Assembly: GCF_019649055.1 (NCBI RefSeq)
Contig: NW_026570272.1
Coordinates: 806,001-870,000 of the forward strand
Length of the DNA: 64,000 bases
Direction of reading: 5' to 3'
Source of the DNA: Paramacrobiotus metropolitanus
Taxonomy: Eukaryota > Tardigrada > Eutardigrada > Parachela > Macrobiotidae
Shown here: positions 32,650 through 47,653 of the stretch, piece by piece
How the letters are laid out: each line of letters starts with the position of its first letter
Position numbering within the stretch: the stretch's first letter is position 1
Notes under the pieces: generated by a model
Told to the model about the DNA's origin: nothing
Databases searched by the model: none
The model's input: only the letters and a program-made list of their open reading frames with translations
Made by a program: the position numbers and the translations under genes

Positions 32650-34589
32650 AACGATCGTCATAGTGTCATTCCTAAGGGATCATGGGCCATAGGAAGAATG
32701 TTTGAATCACAAGACACATAAAGTACATATTTACCACTCCAAAATGGAGCATTTACTACTCCAAAATCCAATCTATACCATAAATCATTAAAGTTGATAA
32801 ATTTCTTTTATTGATACGAGTAAATCTGAGTTTTACTCTTAATAGGTGAACGGTTAATCATTAATCATAATTAATCACAAATCTGTTAATCATAAATCAT
32901 TTAGTAATTAATTGGACATACTTGTCTGGACACCGTGATTCATCAGGGGAGGGGGCGAAGCGTATCACTGGAAAACAAACGACGGCTTTGTCAGCACGGA
33001 AAATTATGTTGCTGACATGTCCAACGCGCAAATATTTAATATTGCCATTTATCCGAGCGAACATTATCATCCAATGATTCCAATTATTTCAAGAGTGCGC
33101 AAAAGTCAGCTACACTGTTTCCAACATGCTTAAGAACTGTATTTTCAATCCCACATACCAGACTGTACGCGAAGCGCAGGATTGCTAGATCCCGCTAACA
33201 CTGGATGCGATTGGCCGTAATCAAATGAACTCTGTTCAGAAGTTCGCTCCTCGTTTGCTGTCATTTGTACAACAGGTTTTCCCAACTCATAACTGTGAAC
33301 AGCGAACCTTAGTTTGGGCAGCGACACTGCTTCGAACCACGAAGCCACAAGAACGGGTGCCAGCAGTCCAAATTCAAACTTCTGAAAAATACCGGTTAAC
33401 GCGAAAATACCATTAAATTAACGGTGGAAAAGAGATACCACACTCACTACTTTATGGATGCCTGCGGCACAATAATAACTGCAGCTGGCGAGTGGCAAAG
33501 GCAATCGTAGCGCATATGAATAGCCGCGTTTTATATACGCGTATTCCAATGCGTATTGTGAACGTGTATATCAGTAACGTATCGTACATACTCCGATACT
33601 CCTTCATAATTATGACGTATTATGTACTACGCTGCAACGGCGCAACCTGCATTGGCAAGCATCATGCCGTTTCTTCGTGCATGCCCGATGCACCATATTA
33701 AACCGTGCTGCTTCTCCCGTTCTTCCAATCTTTTCCTCCTTGTAAACCGCAGTGCCAAAACTGAAAAATAAAACTACATTCAAAAAATTAGGGTGCATAT
33801 ATAGACAGTACGAGTAAGTGCTTACGGGGAAAATTCTAGTGCGAGGAAAATTCATGAAATCCGTGTATCTACATCTCATTAATCTTACGCGCAGCTTTCT
33901 TGTGTGCAGCACACGACGACGTCAATGACACAATGGCCCCGTATGTGAGCGGTCCAGATTGGTCCCATTCCGTTTATCCATACAAATTGTTTCGTACACT
34001 TTGATCTTCCTCTTCTTTAAAAAAATATGAAATATCACAAACAGCTGCTTTTGTACGTATACGCCTGTGCGCTGTATCTGTTTGTGTATACTGTAGGCTA
34101 AATTCGGATAATTTTCGACTAGGCGGGAGACGAAATGTGTAATTTGTCGAAGTATGGAACTAATAAGTGATATCGAGCTCGAAAGACCATGTACTTGAGC
34201 TATTCAATTACTGTTTGTGCTTATGCTATCCGATACGCGCTAATTAATTTTAAGTAATTACAATGGAATTTTTATTTAAATTTTTTATTGGGCGAAAATT
34301 AGTTGCACTATAGATGCACTGGAACAGATACTGATCAATGCTTACTGGATGATGAGTATATTCTGCGTCCTAGTTTCTGTGCTTCTTTAAGACAACCGGA
34401 AGTTGTAGCTTATTTGCTTCACTGAATATGTTTTCATAATTTTACCGTGTATTTGTTCAATCATATCAGCTTGCTTTCATTTCTATGAAAGCTTTGGTAA
34501 CAAAGACAGCGCTACGTAACGCAGAGACTTCGAGGTTATACAAATTATATGTACCAATTATATGTAATTTATTGCGATATTGGGTACCA
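32650..34589. other. Intergenic region, no supported gene
   Basis: AT-rich with ttaatcataaatca words near 32840-32900. No exons could be assembled on either strand. Confidence 0.5.
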
Positions 34590-35837
34590 CTAACACAATC
34601 CTTTGGCCACCGTCAAATCGTCAAGGGCCAACTGAAAGAAATTAGCCTGGGAAACTGGTAGAATCATGGCAAAAAGGTCGAGCTAAAATAAACAAAAAGT
34701 TTTTAACGCATGCACGATAAATATTTATAAACCAAGGACGGACTTCGGTTTATTTATCTCAAAATCGAATGAAATATCGCGTACTTTCTATCGTCTAAAA
34801 TTTATGCACAACCTTTTAGATTATATTAATTTTTGTTTCCAGTAACCTTACCGCCATGCAAACCAGTGAAGCAAACTGACTACCGCCGTTATAATGATGG
34901 CAGACCAGCCGTCTCGTTGCCAGCGTTTACCTGGAAAGCGTCCCGCTGCTGGAATTTAACGGATTCACGCCGCCAAGCAGGCGCTGCATTACCCGTGAAT
35001 GACTGCAGTACATAGTAGGCCGACGTCTCGATCTCCGCGATGGACACACGGAATTCATTGGGTTGATCGCTTGCCATATACAGCCAATAAGACAAGCAGA
35101 AGTCCTTTGCTGTGCCATCCAAACTGACGCCGCCATGAATAACGGGTGTTCGTGCGATTGCGATATTGGGTTCAGAGGCGTCAAAAGAGCCAAATGGGGC
35201 AGGCGTTAAAGACAGGTACCACTGATCTGAAAATTAAGTGCGGTTGATCTGATATACTGTCTCTGCTGCCCGAGCATAATTCTGTTCTGTGCAGAAATGC
35301 AGTCCTCTTTTCTTCACGGAAATTTCAAAGAATATCAGGCAGCCTTACTGTGATATTACTGTGATATCATGCAGCCTTACTGTTAGCCAGTTCGTCCGGT
35401 CGATTAGGGACGTTGTCGGCCAAGAGATCCGCCTGGTTCCGCCGCATCCATGGTATGCCGAACGGGGCTACGTACATCCAACAAAGATCCGCTTCGAAAT
35501 CACAGCGATACGATTCTGTGAGTAGAGACAGTTAAAATTAAGTTTCGATCAGCGATAACAGCAATCTTCACCTTTGTGCATGCTGGTGCGACTAAAATAG
35601 GTAGCATATCAAACTAACGGACAGTGGCTAACCATTTTTCATAAAATCCATAAAAAGAAGCTTAGCTATTCTTGTACGAATCCGCTTTCTGCATAATGTG
35701 ACTAGTCTCATGCTGATATCGTTCCACATTAAAAACAAAAAGAGCAAATTTTGCTGTTGTACCCCACCTTGGGCATATAATATTTGACTGCAGCTGATCA
35801 GTCCCATCAGCAACACCACTGGTCGAACGGAAGCCAT
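34590..35837 (-). CDS. Secreted single-MAM-domain protein, four exons
   Basis: Exons 35768-35837, 35381-35515, 34931-35226 and 34590-34682 join in agreeing phases (1, 1, 0) and sum to 594 nt, 197 aa. Exon 1 is a signal peptide (MASVRPVVLLMGLISCSQIL..). The rest is one MAM domain: it opens CDFEADLCWMYV and IPWMRR, has the central DFCLSYWLYM and WRRESVKFQ strands, and closes with ALDDLTVAKGLC followed directly by the stop. Four conserved cysteines are visible, as usual for MAM. MAM domains act in adhesion and extracellular protein contacts; a stand-alone MAM secreted protein is unusual in its simplicity. No transmembrane or GPI signal is seen. Confidence 0.85.
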
Positions 35838-36434
35838 TGAGTACTATTACATGTGTCGACTACGGACTATGTACCGACTGATATTTGAACAGTTAACAGT
35901 TATGATATCAGCTCCGTGCTTCGTATAATACTGTACTTGCGCAATCAGAAACTGAAGTGTTTATATCCCATTCGAAGCACACATAATGACGATAGATGTT
36001 AGCCAGTTAATACGCGCAATAATCATGTCGAGGCTTGCTTGAATTTACCACGAACGACTGCGTGCATGCCTGCATGGTGATTACTAATTAGCAAACATAT
36101 CCAGCGCAAAATAATAATCACTTATCCACATTGTCATACCGGTATGCAATCCTGAATGGCACTATTCTTGCTGTGTCATTTTATTATCTCGTCTTGTCAC
36201 TGCTATCTCTCAACGACCTTTCAGAATTAAATATTCAAATAGAAGCATCCTGTTATGATAAAGTGGCAACAAAGACGAAAACGGCTTTTTCCAAACTATT
36301 ATCATTCCGAATTGTGTCGATTATTCACAATGGCAGCAAGCTCAAATTACTGATAACACACAATTTAAAGTATCCGTGGAACGACATTAGGCACAGCCGC
36401 ACAGGCATTTGCATCCCTCTGCCGAGCCGCAACC
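35838..36434. other. Divergent intergenic region between the MAM and astacin genes
   Basis: About 600 bp separate the two genes, which are transcribed away from each other, so this stretch likely carries both promoters. No specific element can be named. Confidence 0.5.
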
Positions 36435-38871
<2,437 letters not shown>

Positions 38872-39396
38872 GACTGTTGACTCTGATGTACTCTGCTAGC
38901 GGAAAGGCCAATGTTGGTGAAAAGATATTAAAAGATGACCGGTGTGAGAATGGTTTTGCAATTAAAGCTGTGTGTACTGCTTGGATTTTATCCGCCACAG
39001 AGGCAGTAATGTTCGTTACTATTGAACAGTGGCATAGTTTTAAATTTAACTTTGCAGCAAGATGTTATTTTTGGACTTTAGCTGAGTATTTTTCAGTTGC
39101 ATGTACAATTTGTACCATACTCGTACAAAAATTCGTCTCAAAAAAACGGGCGTTTATAATTACCTGCGTACCCATTACGGAACGTTGCACGATTTTAATT
39201 TATTTACTCACCACGTTTACTATTTAGGGTTCTCTATAACACCAAGTTACACCTAAATAAAGCAAAGAGATGCGAAAACGCATAAAAGGCAAAACTAACT
39301 TGACAGCAAGTGTTGCACACCATTCGCTTTGGAGGATTAAATTAGAACAATCTTCAGACTGTGATATATGATAATTATGATTTCGCTTGCGAACCG

Positions 39397-39430
39397 GGTT
39401 TCGATGGTACGGATCCGCACCATCGAAACC
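39397..39430. repeat. Perfect inverted repeat, 12-bp arms
   Basis: ggtttcgatggt and its complement accatcgaaacc flank a 10-base loop. Confidence 0.9.
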
Positions 39431-39522
39431 GTTGCTTTGCGGGTCTATAGCAGCGGGTGGGGTACGAACCCGGAGTGTACGGCATGGACGGATAAGCGCG
39501 ATTCCACTAGCGAGACCGTGCT

Positions 39523-39551
39523 CAACATGCTGCGCAATGCGCAGCATGTTG
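39523..39551. repeat. 29-bp palindrome
   Basis: Arms caacatgctgcgca and tgcgcagcatgttg surround a single central base. The next 28 bases (gcgcatgctgcgcg..) continue the same words imperfectly. Confidence 0.9.
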
Positions 39552-40436
39552 CGCATGCTGCGCGATGCGCAGTGCGCATCTTCTACAATCTACATCGTCG
39601 GTGCGCCGCAGTCACAATCCATCGGGATCGCCGATTTCATTCTCGACAAAGTGGGTGAAGCCGGTGGGGGTCGAACGGTTCGCGAGGAGTTTCCACGGGT
39701 GCTGTCCAAAGCGCACCAATGGCGTGCGTGTAACGAATCTGCCAGCGCCAGCCAGCGCATCTGCGTGTAACGAACGTCCAGACACTCCAGACAGAGCATT
39801 ATAAACATCAGCAAGATACTCTGACTATCGATACGCTGCAGATGGCGTATAAAGAGAATAATATGCATGCGCTATACATACGTTACCTACGTGTAGCATT
39901 CGTTTTGACGAATTCCAACATGCCGGGATAGAACAGTGCCGGACAAGGGCGACTTAATTCCAGATTATTTACACCGGGAATTCTGGAGCCATCGGGATGC
40001 TGCTCCGTGGGTACATTCGAAAATCAAGTTCAGATGTTTGTTATTAGTAACGTCTAACTTTTAAGGGAATAGCCTGGCACTGAACTCGTACACTGATAGT
40101 TTTGTTTTTAAATAGGTCTCAGTTTACTTATTCTCTGTTGATTTACATCACATAGTTTGAAGTTGAATGCATAATAATCCCAGATGTTTGTGTACGAATA
40201 TGCGCTTAAATAAGTATGGTATTAAGCATGTACGTATACAATCGAAAATTCAACACGCAGACTAAACCAACCAGATGGCGATACCTTAACGGTACAGTAC
40301 TTACGGGCGTTACAGATCCGAGAACGTATGACGGAATGGATAAGGGCAACCGGCACCAAGATCATTTCCGTAGAGACGGTTTCCATGCGAATTTTCGGCG
40401 GAGCGGAATGTGGGCAGGGCTTCGACAGCATGGACA

Positions 40437-40611
40437 CATACAACTTAGGACAAAAAAGACGCATAATCCCACCCAAAGCAATCCGAATGCATGCGGCGCA
40501 GTGCGCTGTACGACTCAGCTAAAATATCCGGTTGTCGTACAAGCGCACTTGCCACATGCGTACGGATATCTGGGTATGGGGCTATGCGTCTTTTTAGTCC
40601 TAAGCTGTATG
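40437..40611. repeat. Foldback hairpin element, ~175 bp
   Basis: The left arm 40437-40520 and right arm 40529-40611 are reverse complements at roughly 80% over their whole length, with small gaps; the outer parts catacaacttagg and cctaagctgtatg pair best. An 8-base AT-rich loop separates them. It could be a foldback MITE or a transcribed hairpin. Confidence 0.75.
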
Positions 40612-42263
40612 ATGATGCCGTACAAGCAAAGGCAACAACACGGTGGTGCCGGGCATCATCATCACGGCGGGAATCATCACCACCACAACCACTACCGTCA
40701 TAATGCTCGCTCGCGCTCACCAACGCATTCGTAGCGAGAGAGAAATTAATTTCGGATCCACCGCTAACCATACAACGCCATCCATAGGATCAGGGCCATA
40801 TCTTGGCCCAGAACGCCATCTGATACTGTATCGCGTGTACTTGGATGGAGCGTATCCCGATCCGCCGGGATACAAAGAAGTCAGCACCATTCTCGAGATA
40901 CAGATTTACAAATTCTGTAAAACTTATTTTTAACATAGCAGAATTTGTTAAAGCGGTGGCTTATTAGGGATGTTTATGATTCATCTTTGCTCTTTGCTTT
41001 GAAAGTCGAAAACTGGCGTTTTACCGCCAGGTTGCACAACGGGGACGAAGAGTGTCTTGTAATCAGACGTTCAAAGACTGGTGGTCTTGATTTGCGACAC
41101 GGTTTGATTGCTATGGCAAAATTAGTCAATTGCAAAAGGAGCAATGCCGCAATAATTTAATTCTATACTTTAATTTATTGTCATGTGCAACGGGACACTG
41201 TCCTCTCAAGGCATTCGATACTCCAAAAACATAATAAATCGGTCAAAGGTCACACAACAGGCACAATACGAGATGTTATATTTCATTATTTCATGAAAAA
41301 GCATTAGAACAATTTAACCAAACTGAGTATGGCTAGGCCAGCAACAGAAACTGTGAAACTACACAAAGTGAGCAGAAGATTACGGGAGTCGCAGATCTTG
41401 CTAATAATGTGAGAAGTACGAGTAATAGTAAAATATTGGGTGAATCAAAAAGGGGAAAGCGATCGCACTTGAAAAAACTCAGCTAATTATTCGACTCCCG
41501 AGACACTTTGTTGTTCATACCACAAAGCGATCGATTGATCGTACAGATCGCGTTTGTAAACGAACGCTTACGAGTTTTAAATGCGCAATACAGGGAAAGT
41601 CTCCTGCACTTTTTTTTTTCTGATACCAAGTTATCAACATACGAGATGCATGACGTACATGCATGCATGACGTCCAGTGAGCCTATGCCCTATTGCCGCT
41701 AGCAGTGTTTTGCGCTTATGGGCGCTATAACGCAGATACTGCAGTTCTTTGACGCACTGGAAACGCGGTAATTGATATATTGGTGTCGTATCGATTAGTC
41801 TTAATCAAGTTCAACAAAACGTGATTAACATTTGTCCTTTAAATTTTACTTCACTATATCTCCTAAACCGGAAGGTGAAACTTGCACGCAAAACATAATT
41901 CATGGCAGCTAATACAAAGAATTTAGACCAGCTAATCAATTCCAGTATAAAAACGGAAATATTTCTTACTTGCTGGAGATGCAAGGTGCATACGCGAAAT
42001 TGGTAGTACCTGTCAGCCTTGGGAGTTGTCAAAAAAATTTGAACTGCATTTAAACCAGCACAAGATCGAACGCAAATACTGGAGTTATGAATAACTTTGC
42101 AGTCCCAACGAGGTTTGAATCAGAAACGAAACCGAATATGCGTCAGTTGGTGACGAATCGCTCTTAAGCACGTTACCCTTGTTACCAATATCTCTTTATA
42201 CTTTATTTTTATTTTGTAGCACGTTTTATGTTTTTCAATGGTTCATTTTTTTTATCTGTATAT

Positions 42264-45200
42264 CTAATTCTCGTGTTCTGAGTTTGTTAAATAGGGGTCA
42301 TGTTCCCAGTTGTTCAACGAAGATACGGACGGCGATGCAGCACACCGCTGGGCATTTCCGAATTGTTCGGTCCAAAACCGAGTCAGTTCACTGAAGTCCT
42401 CACGGCCGGCTTCCCATCTTCCTGATGATCCGAATTCCATGTACCCTGCATTGGCATTCGGACCGTCAACACGGCTAACAATACAGAAAACGTTCAATAA
42501 CAGCAATCCGAAGACGGCGATCGTGTGATAAAATGAGTCGTTATCCGGGTGTAGGGTGAAATATTGAGAACAATTACTAAACTAAAATGACTAATTACCC
42601 AGTATGAGCAATTTGGTGCAACATGTTGCGAAAATTACAGACAACGCGAGCGTCCACCGTGCGGTTGTTGATAAGGGCTTTCATCGGTCCAGCGAACATC
42701 ATTACCAAATCTAGTCCATGAAAACTCCCTGTGAACCACAAGAACGTCACATTTCAAGTCCTGTCACAGAAACCCAGAAAATGTCCTGATATTTGCTAAA
42801 AAAACTGATAGTTGCTGTTGTTTTTTCTTCTTCACCTAAACCTTTAAATTTTGGATTGTACGATATACGGTACAGGTGATTGGGCACTTGCGAAGAAAAC
42901 GATCGGTTGGCGTATGCACGAGCTTCTTGAATTGCCGAATAGGCGAACATAATGTCAGTAACCATCTGCAATTGCACACTATTAAAAACCCGTTTTACCT
43001 AGTACAAGCTTGTCGAGAAATTATGGGTGCATGAAGACAGCGAAGAATGCACATCTGTGGGTTGCGCCACATTGTAGTGTAGTGGCAACTGTTCTAGTGC
43101 CAACATAGCGCTAAGTGTGCGCTGCCGGTTCCTTCACGCCCTCAATTCCTCGACAAGGTTGTACACTGGTTGAGACTGAAGAGGCGAAAACGACGTACAT
43201 GAAAAGTTTTTCGCATAGTGTTGCGGTTTTCATCCGATTCACAGATTTTGTAGTATTGCAAGATTTGTTCCACTGTTTTCGTAAGATTGCAGGGATGGAT
43301 TAATTCAGCGTAATATCTCACAATCTCCTCAGCCGTTTGGAAATCAAAGGTGGAATTGGGCAGAAATGGTTTTCCAATGGTTTTAAAGTGCGTCACTGCA
43401 ATTAACGTACCCAATAAAACACTCTGTACCGTAGACTATAATGCTTTTCGTAAATCAGTTAACCGGCATCCTACCCATTATAGTCATTGACGAATCCTCA
43501 CGCAGATATCCGGTAACAAAGATGCTGTCCCGTTTTGACTCACTAGGCTGTTGCTTGCTGATCATAACTGCTGGAGACTCCGTCAGGTGCACCCCATCAA
43601 TTACAGGAGCGAACATACTCCACGGCTAAAGTCGCGCAAACGTATTATTATGTAGTACAAAACTGTATAAATCGTACGAAGAGTAGCGCACTACTGTTAG
43701 TACGGATGTTAGTAGCTCAAAATTAATAAAATTATTACTTCCTTGCACAAGTGCAGTAATAATAGTGGTACAAGAAGTAAGTAACACGTAAGTACTTGTA
43801 GGCTTGTAGCTGGTGCGTGAACTGAATGTATGTATTTCCTAGTGTGTTAACAGCCAAGCAAAAGACAGTAGATTTCTTTAACTATGCAAATATTTCTGGG
43901 TGCCCAGAACAGCCCGTAGTACTGGCAAAAATTGTGAGGAGATCAATCCCCCCGGACCAGAAAGCAAAAATCTGCATTTCTCATCCAGTTTTTTATCAAA
44001 GCGGCGTGGTAAAAAAATCATGCGCATGATAAAGTGGCAGCATTAATTTAGCTCAATACTCGGAGTGACGGATTACAAGCTCGAAGTTGACACTGCAAGA
44101 AACGCTGAAGCAATAACAAAATCACTCAAGGCACTTCGCCGATCGACGACATGTTAGGTTTAAATCGCTGTTAATAAAAGATTGTTTTATCGAATTTGAA
44201 AAGGTTGACCAATTTTTACCGTAAAGTTTCTCTCGATTCGCTTGATGGCCCGCTGCATCTGCTCCAGTGTAGCACTTGTGAGACATTGAACGAGCTGTTC
44301 CTGCGTAGCGTTTGGGCATCCAAGTAATACGGATATTTCGTCAGTAAGGCGTTTTGGCGTTCGATTGATCGACCATGACGAAAACATACTCCCACTCATT
44401 GCTATTCCGGCCCGAACACTCTCTACGAAGCAGAGGACGTGGAACCCTTCTTGTATCACCAAGAAAGCACCATATTTAAGCATTAAAATGAAATAACACC
44501 TCGAACGTTTTTATCCAAAAACATGGCTGATGTGAGGGCGCCACCTGCACTCTGCCCCATAATAGTAATGGCGTGCGGGTCTCCGCCAAACTTTTCGATG
44601 TGCTTTTGCACCCATTTTAAGGCAAATTTGATATCTCCGATGCCGTAGTTGCCTTTAATGGTTTCGTCTCCTGTGCTTAAAAATCCTACAAAGATTTTCT
44701 CTCTTTAAAAAGTTAGATGCATTTTTGGTTAATATAAACGTGCAGGAGAAAAATTCAGTTAGCGTAAAGTAGTCGTGCAACGCACGGTTACCTACCATAT
44801 GCCGACACGCGGTAGTTTATAATGACGACCACGGCATTTACGGCTCCGGATAATTCCGTGGCATTGTACATATTTTTGTGGCCAACTGCAAAACATTCCG
44901 TACATTGGCTGCTTCAGCAGTAGTAAAATAAGCTGATATTGAGCAGAACAAAATTTCAAAAGTGACGCGCTTTGAAAGCCTCCACCATAGATGAAAAATA
45001 AAACAGGCAGGTGGCCGTCGTTTGAAGTCTGGCTAACCGGTGGCACATAGACGTCCAAGTAGAGGCAATCTTCGCTCACAGTCAAATTGCCTGTTGAGAA
45101 AAATCATTACGAAATACGCCGGATGCATGAACAACTATAGCTCACGTCTAGGGAATCCAGGCATCGAGAATTTTTGTTGCGGACACGGAAAGCCCTGCTT

Positions 45201-45670
45201 TGGGTGTTTCGGGTCGGATAAGTATACAAAATCATTATTTTCCTGGGCGTGCTACGAAAATATGCGCTTGGAAAAGTGACAGCAATAATTTAGAGCAATT
45301 TTGACGCTTATAATACTGTTAAAATAACAGTTGTGCATCAAAAAGTTTCACAGGAAAGCATATCGATGAGCAGGGCACAGATAACAAAGTTAGGTACTGC
45401 GACATTCTTCAGCTGTTGCACAGCAGTTAAGGAATATATAGTCGATATTACCTGAAACCTCTTAGCTGTACCGTAGCGGATGCCGTAATAGATATACCCA
45501 AATGTGGCGGGATCATTTTCGCAGTGAAATGGCTCGCCTTTCAGGACGACCTCTGGCGTCAACTGTATGCGATTTCTTCGGTTAGGCTCAATTTCTGCTA
45601 GCGTGTACACCACAGAAGCCATTCGTATGATCAAAATCATAGCTGTCTGCCTATTTACATTCATTTTCAT
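42264..45670 (-). CDS. Secreted carboxylesterase-family protein, copy A, 11 exons
   Basis: Exons from 5': 45452-45670, 45146-45251, 44967-45090, 44796-44911, 44500-44685, 44220-44422, 43475-43625, 43199-43395, 42836-42965, 42599-42728 and 42264-42474. Every junction agrees in phase; total 590 aa. A signal peptide opens the protein. Type-B carboxylesterase motifs follow: SEDCLYLDVYVPP, FIYGGGFQSA, INYRVSAYG, the nucleophile elbow GQSAGG, GYLRED (catalytic acid position) and FHGLDLVMMF (catalytic His). So the Ser-Glu-His triad is present. It hydrolyses ester bonds outside the cell; the substrate is unknown. Intron 3 is very short (~55 bp). The nearby paralog at 47654-50986 has the same exon plan. 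Confidence 0.85.
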
Positions 45671-46545
45671 TTATACGGAATGCTGAAGACGATCGAGCAA
45701 AAAAGTTTGCGGGCGAAGATTTATCCTGGCTGCTGCAACAGACTAAGAAACTTTCGAGCGACATAACCCGTAACAACTGTGCTTGTCAATGCTCAGGCTT
45801 GTCAGATGATCGGTGATATCAATTCTGAAAAGATTGTATCCAGGCAGCTTCTGATAGTAACTGGAGATATTATCTTTTGATGGGAAATGGTGTAGATTAA
45901 CGTAATAGTATTCTACTATCAGCTGGCTCACATGTGTCAACTCGCAAAACTTTTTCGTGTTGCTTTGTACTGTAATTCGTTGCGTTTTATTTGTGTAGGT
46001 AAATGTTACGTGACCACGTACGTACGTAACGTCTGTCAAATTTTAAAATGAAGGCAAAAGCGTTAGAACCACTTTTAAAATAGCAGATATGCTGCACTTG
46101 ATTACAGATCTCAATCGCTTTTACATTTAGGTGAATCTGACCACGTAGGATGTTTTTGTATCCAAAATTAGTTTAGAATTTTATTTTCATCGAGTTTTCA
46201 ACAGAACGATTGCTACCATCAGCCAGAGCCTGAAGACTGATTTGAACCGCATCATGTTTCGTGTCAGAGGCAGGATTGAACCGTATCGTTTACCGTCTGC
46301 GCGTTGCGATCACTCCAACTTATCAACGGTACGGTCACGATACGGTGGTCCACCGTATCGTATACCGGACCGTATTTCGCGACTGTGGGGCGATAATAAT
46401 CTATTAAGTACACCGAAACACGTTGTAGCTGTTTTTATTTTTTATTTTGCGATATAGTGCCAGCAAGCAAATACATCTTTGGCACGGTGTGTCGCTTTAA
46501 CAGTTTGGGTGTTATTATTCCTTGTGGATTTATTACTGCGCCGAA
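45671..46545. other. Upstream region of esterase copy A, plus repeat-like sequence
   Basis: Bases 45778-45892 resemble 51103-51222 upstream of copy B (shared agattgtatcca and cagcttctgatag), so the duplication carried upstream sequence. Bases 46240-46380 contain degenerate cgtatcgtataccg words similar to those near 12500-12600. Confidence 0.55.
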
Positions 46546-46628
46546 ATAGATGTATCCAATTTTTTGGAATCATTTTCATAATGAAATTACTAGCCTGCCA
46601 GGACGACTTGTGGCGCCAGTTGTACATG
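46546..46628 (-). pseudogene. Decayed exon 1 fragment of a third esterase copy
   Basis: This stretch aligns with 45485-45575 of copy A exon 1 (shared ggaatcattttc.taatgaaat, ctgccaggacgac and ggcgccagttgta blocks). The reading frame is degraded and no further exons follow. It lies between the two tandem esterases, as expected for remains of a third duplicate. Confidence 0.6.
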
Positions 46629-47154
46629 AAATCGCCCGCCGGCGATGACGGCCGGCTAAAGGGCTATTCTTTCAGTTGACAGCCGGCTGAAGCCCTTGGC
46701 CGGTTAACTCAACCCGGCTGGTATAGTCTCAGCCGGCTAGAAACCTCTTAAACCGAAAAACCTTTTCTAAGCTGAAAAACCTTTTAAGTTCATTATCAAC
46801 TGAGTTTGTCATTGCCGGTTGACCTCTGTTATCAGTTTCTGAAGGATTGTATTCAGAAACATTCTGATCATAATAATATTTGATCTATGGAAATGGTAAG
46901 TGCTCCTGTATTAGTACTCACCCCCTGAGTCCTTTTCACGTTCACATAAGCTAAAGTTCAGAAACGAGAAACACATACAAGCACATAAATTTTTCTTGTT
47001 GTTTTTCAAAATTTGTTTTCCCAAGAAGGGGAGGTATCCCACCCCCGAAAACGAGCCTGTAGATGTGAATGTAATGCTTCGAGCGATTTTGCTGGGTCCC
47101 TGGCTAAGCTGACCATTCTGACGGCGCATGTGCACGGAAAGTAAGATCTGGCTA

Positions 47155-47265
47155 ACACCAGGTGGGACAATGATGTCCGTTCGGTACACTGCTATTGTAA
47201 TCACTGTAACTTCGGTACGCAGGTTCTGCAAACGGAAAGGCGAATGCTGTTGAAGTGAACTTGGT
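47155..47265 (+). pseudogene. Relic of an astacin gene 3' end
   Basis: Bases 47162-47200 nearly repeat 38829-38868, the last codons of the astacin at 36435-38871 (tgggacaatgatgtccgttc shared), and similarity continues through its 3' flank (ggaaaggc..aatg.tg). The stop codon region is changed and nothing else of the gene is present. Confidence 0.65.
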
Positions 47266-47492
47266 GATGTTGGTTTTTTGATTACCGGGTTTCGTGCATC
47301 GTTAAGTTTATTGTTTGTTACGGGCGTCATAGGTGCCCCGGTCAAATTACAAGGCCAGCAATCGAAAGTACAAGACGCACACTGTCTCTTTTTGGCTCAC
47401 GATGAATATTAATTTTTATGGTATATAATAAAAAAAGTGACAGAGTCGCTATTTGCGTTCGAAAAATCAGGGTTATAAGAGGACATCATTAT

Positions 47493-47526
47493 AACTTTCG
47501 TGTCCCTAATTAGGGACACGAAAGTT
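47493..47526. repeat. 34-bp perfect palindrome
   Basis: Both 17-base arms match without error around the centre ctaattag; the arm reads aactttcgtgtccctaa. Confidence 0.95.
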
Positions 47527-47653
47527 TCGGCAATATGCCGGTAGAACGAGTACTATTTACGTTCAGCGACTGAATTGCGATCCTTTGCTACAGTTTATTT
47601 TTTATCGCAAATGCACCAGAAACGCGTTTTCTACCAATAATCATAGTTCATAT

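Larger units (their letters stand above)
38872..42263. other. Gene-free region with palindromes and a foldback element
   Basis: No supported exon. It includes palindromes at 39397-39430 and 39523-39551 and the hairpin 40437-40611. Some stretches (near 39415-39520 and 40320-40400) faintly resemble tRNA or SINE relics (atggataag and gttcgtacccc words), too weak to annotate. Confidence 0.5.

Noticed and set aside
39380-39520. Possible tRNA gene
   Set aside because: A-box and T-loop-like words occur but no full cloverleaf could be paired by eye.
40216-40734. 172-codon ORF ending in a His-rich tail (GHHHHGGNHHHH)
   Set aside because: It runs through the foldback hairpin, and the His run comes from catcatcat repeats; no domain or splice context.
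44967-45090. Esterase intron 3 read as a frameshift in both copies
   Set aside because: A short intron with acceptor at 44912 (copy A) and its equivalent in copy B restores phase and gives a conserved CTxxFAVGHKN segment.
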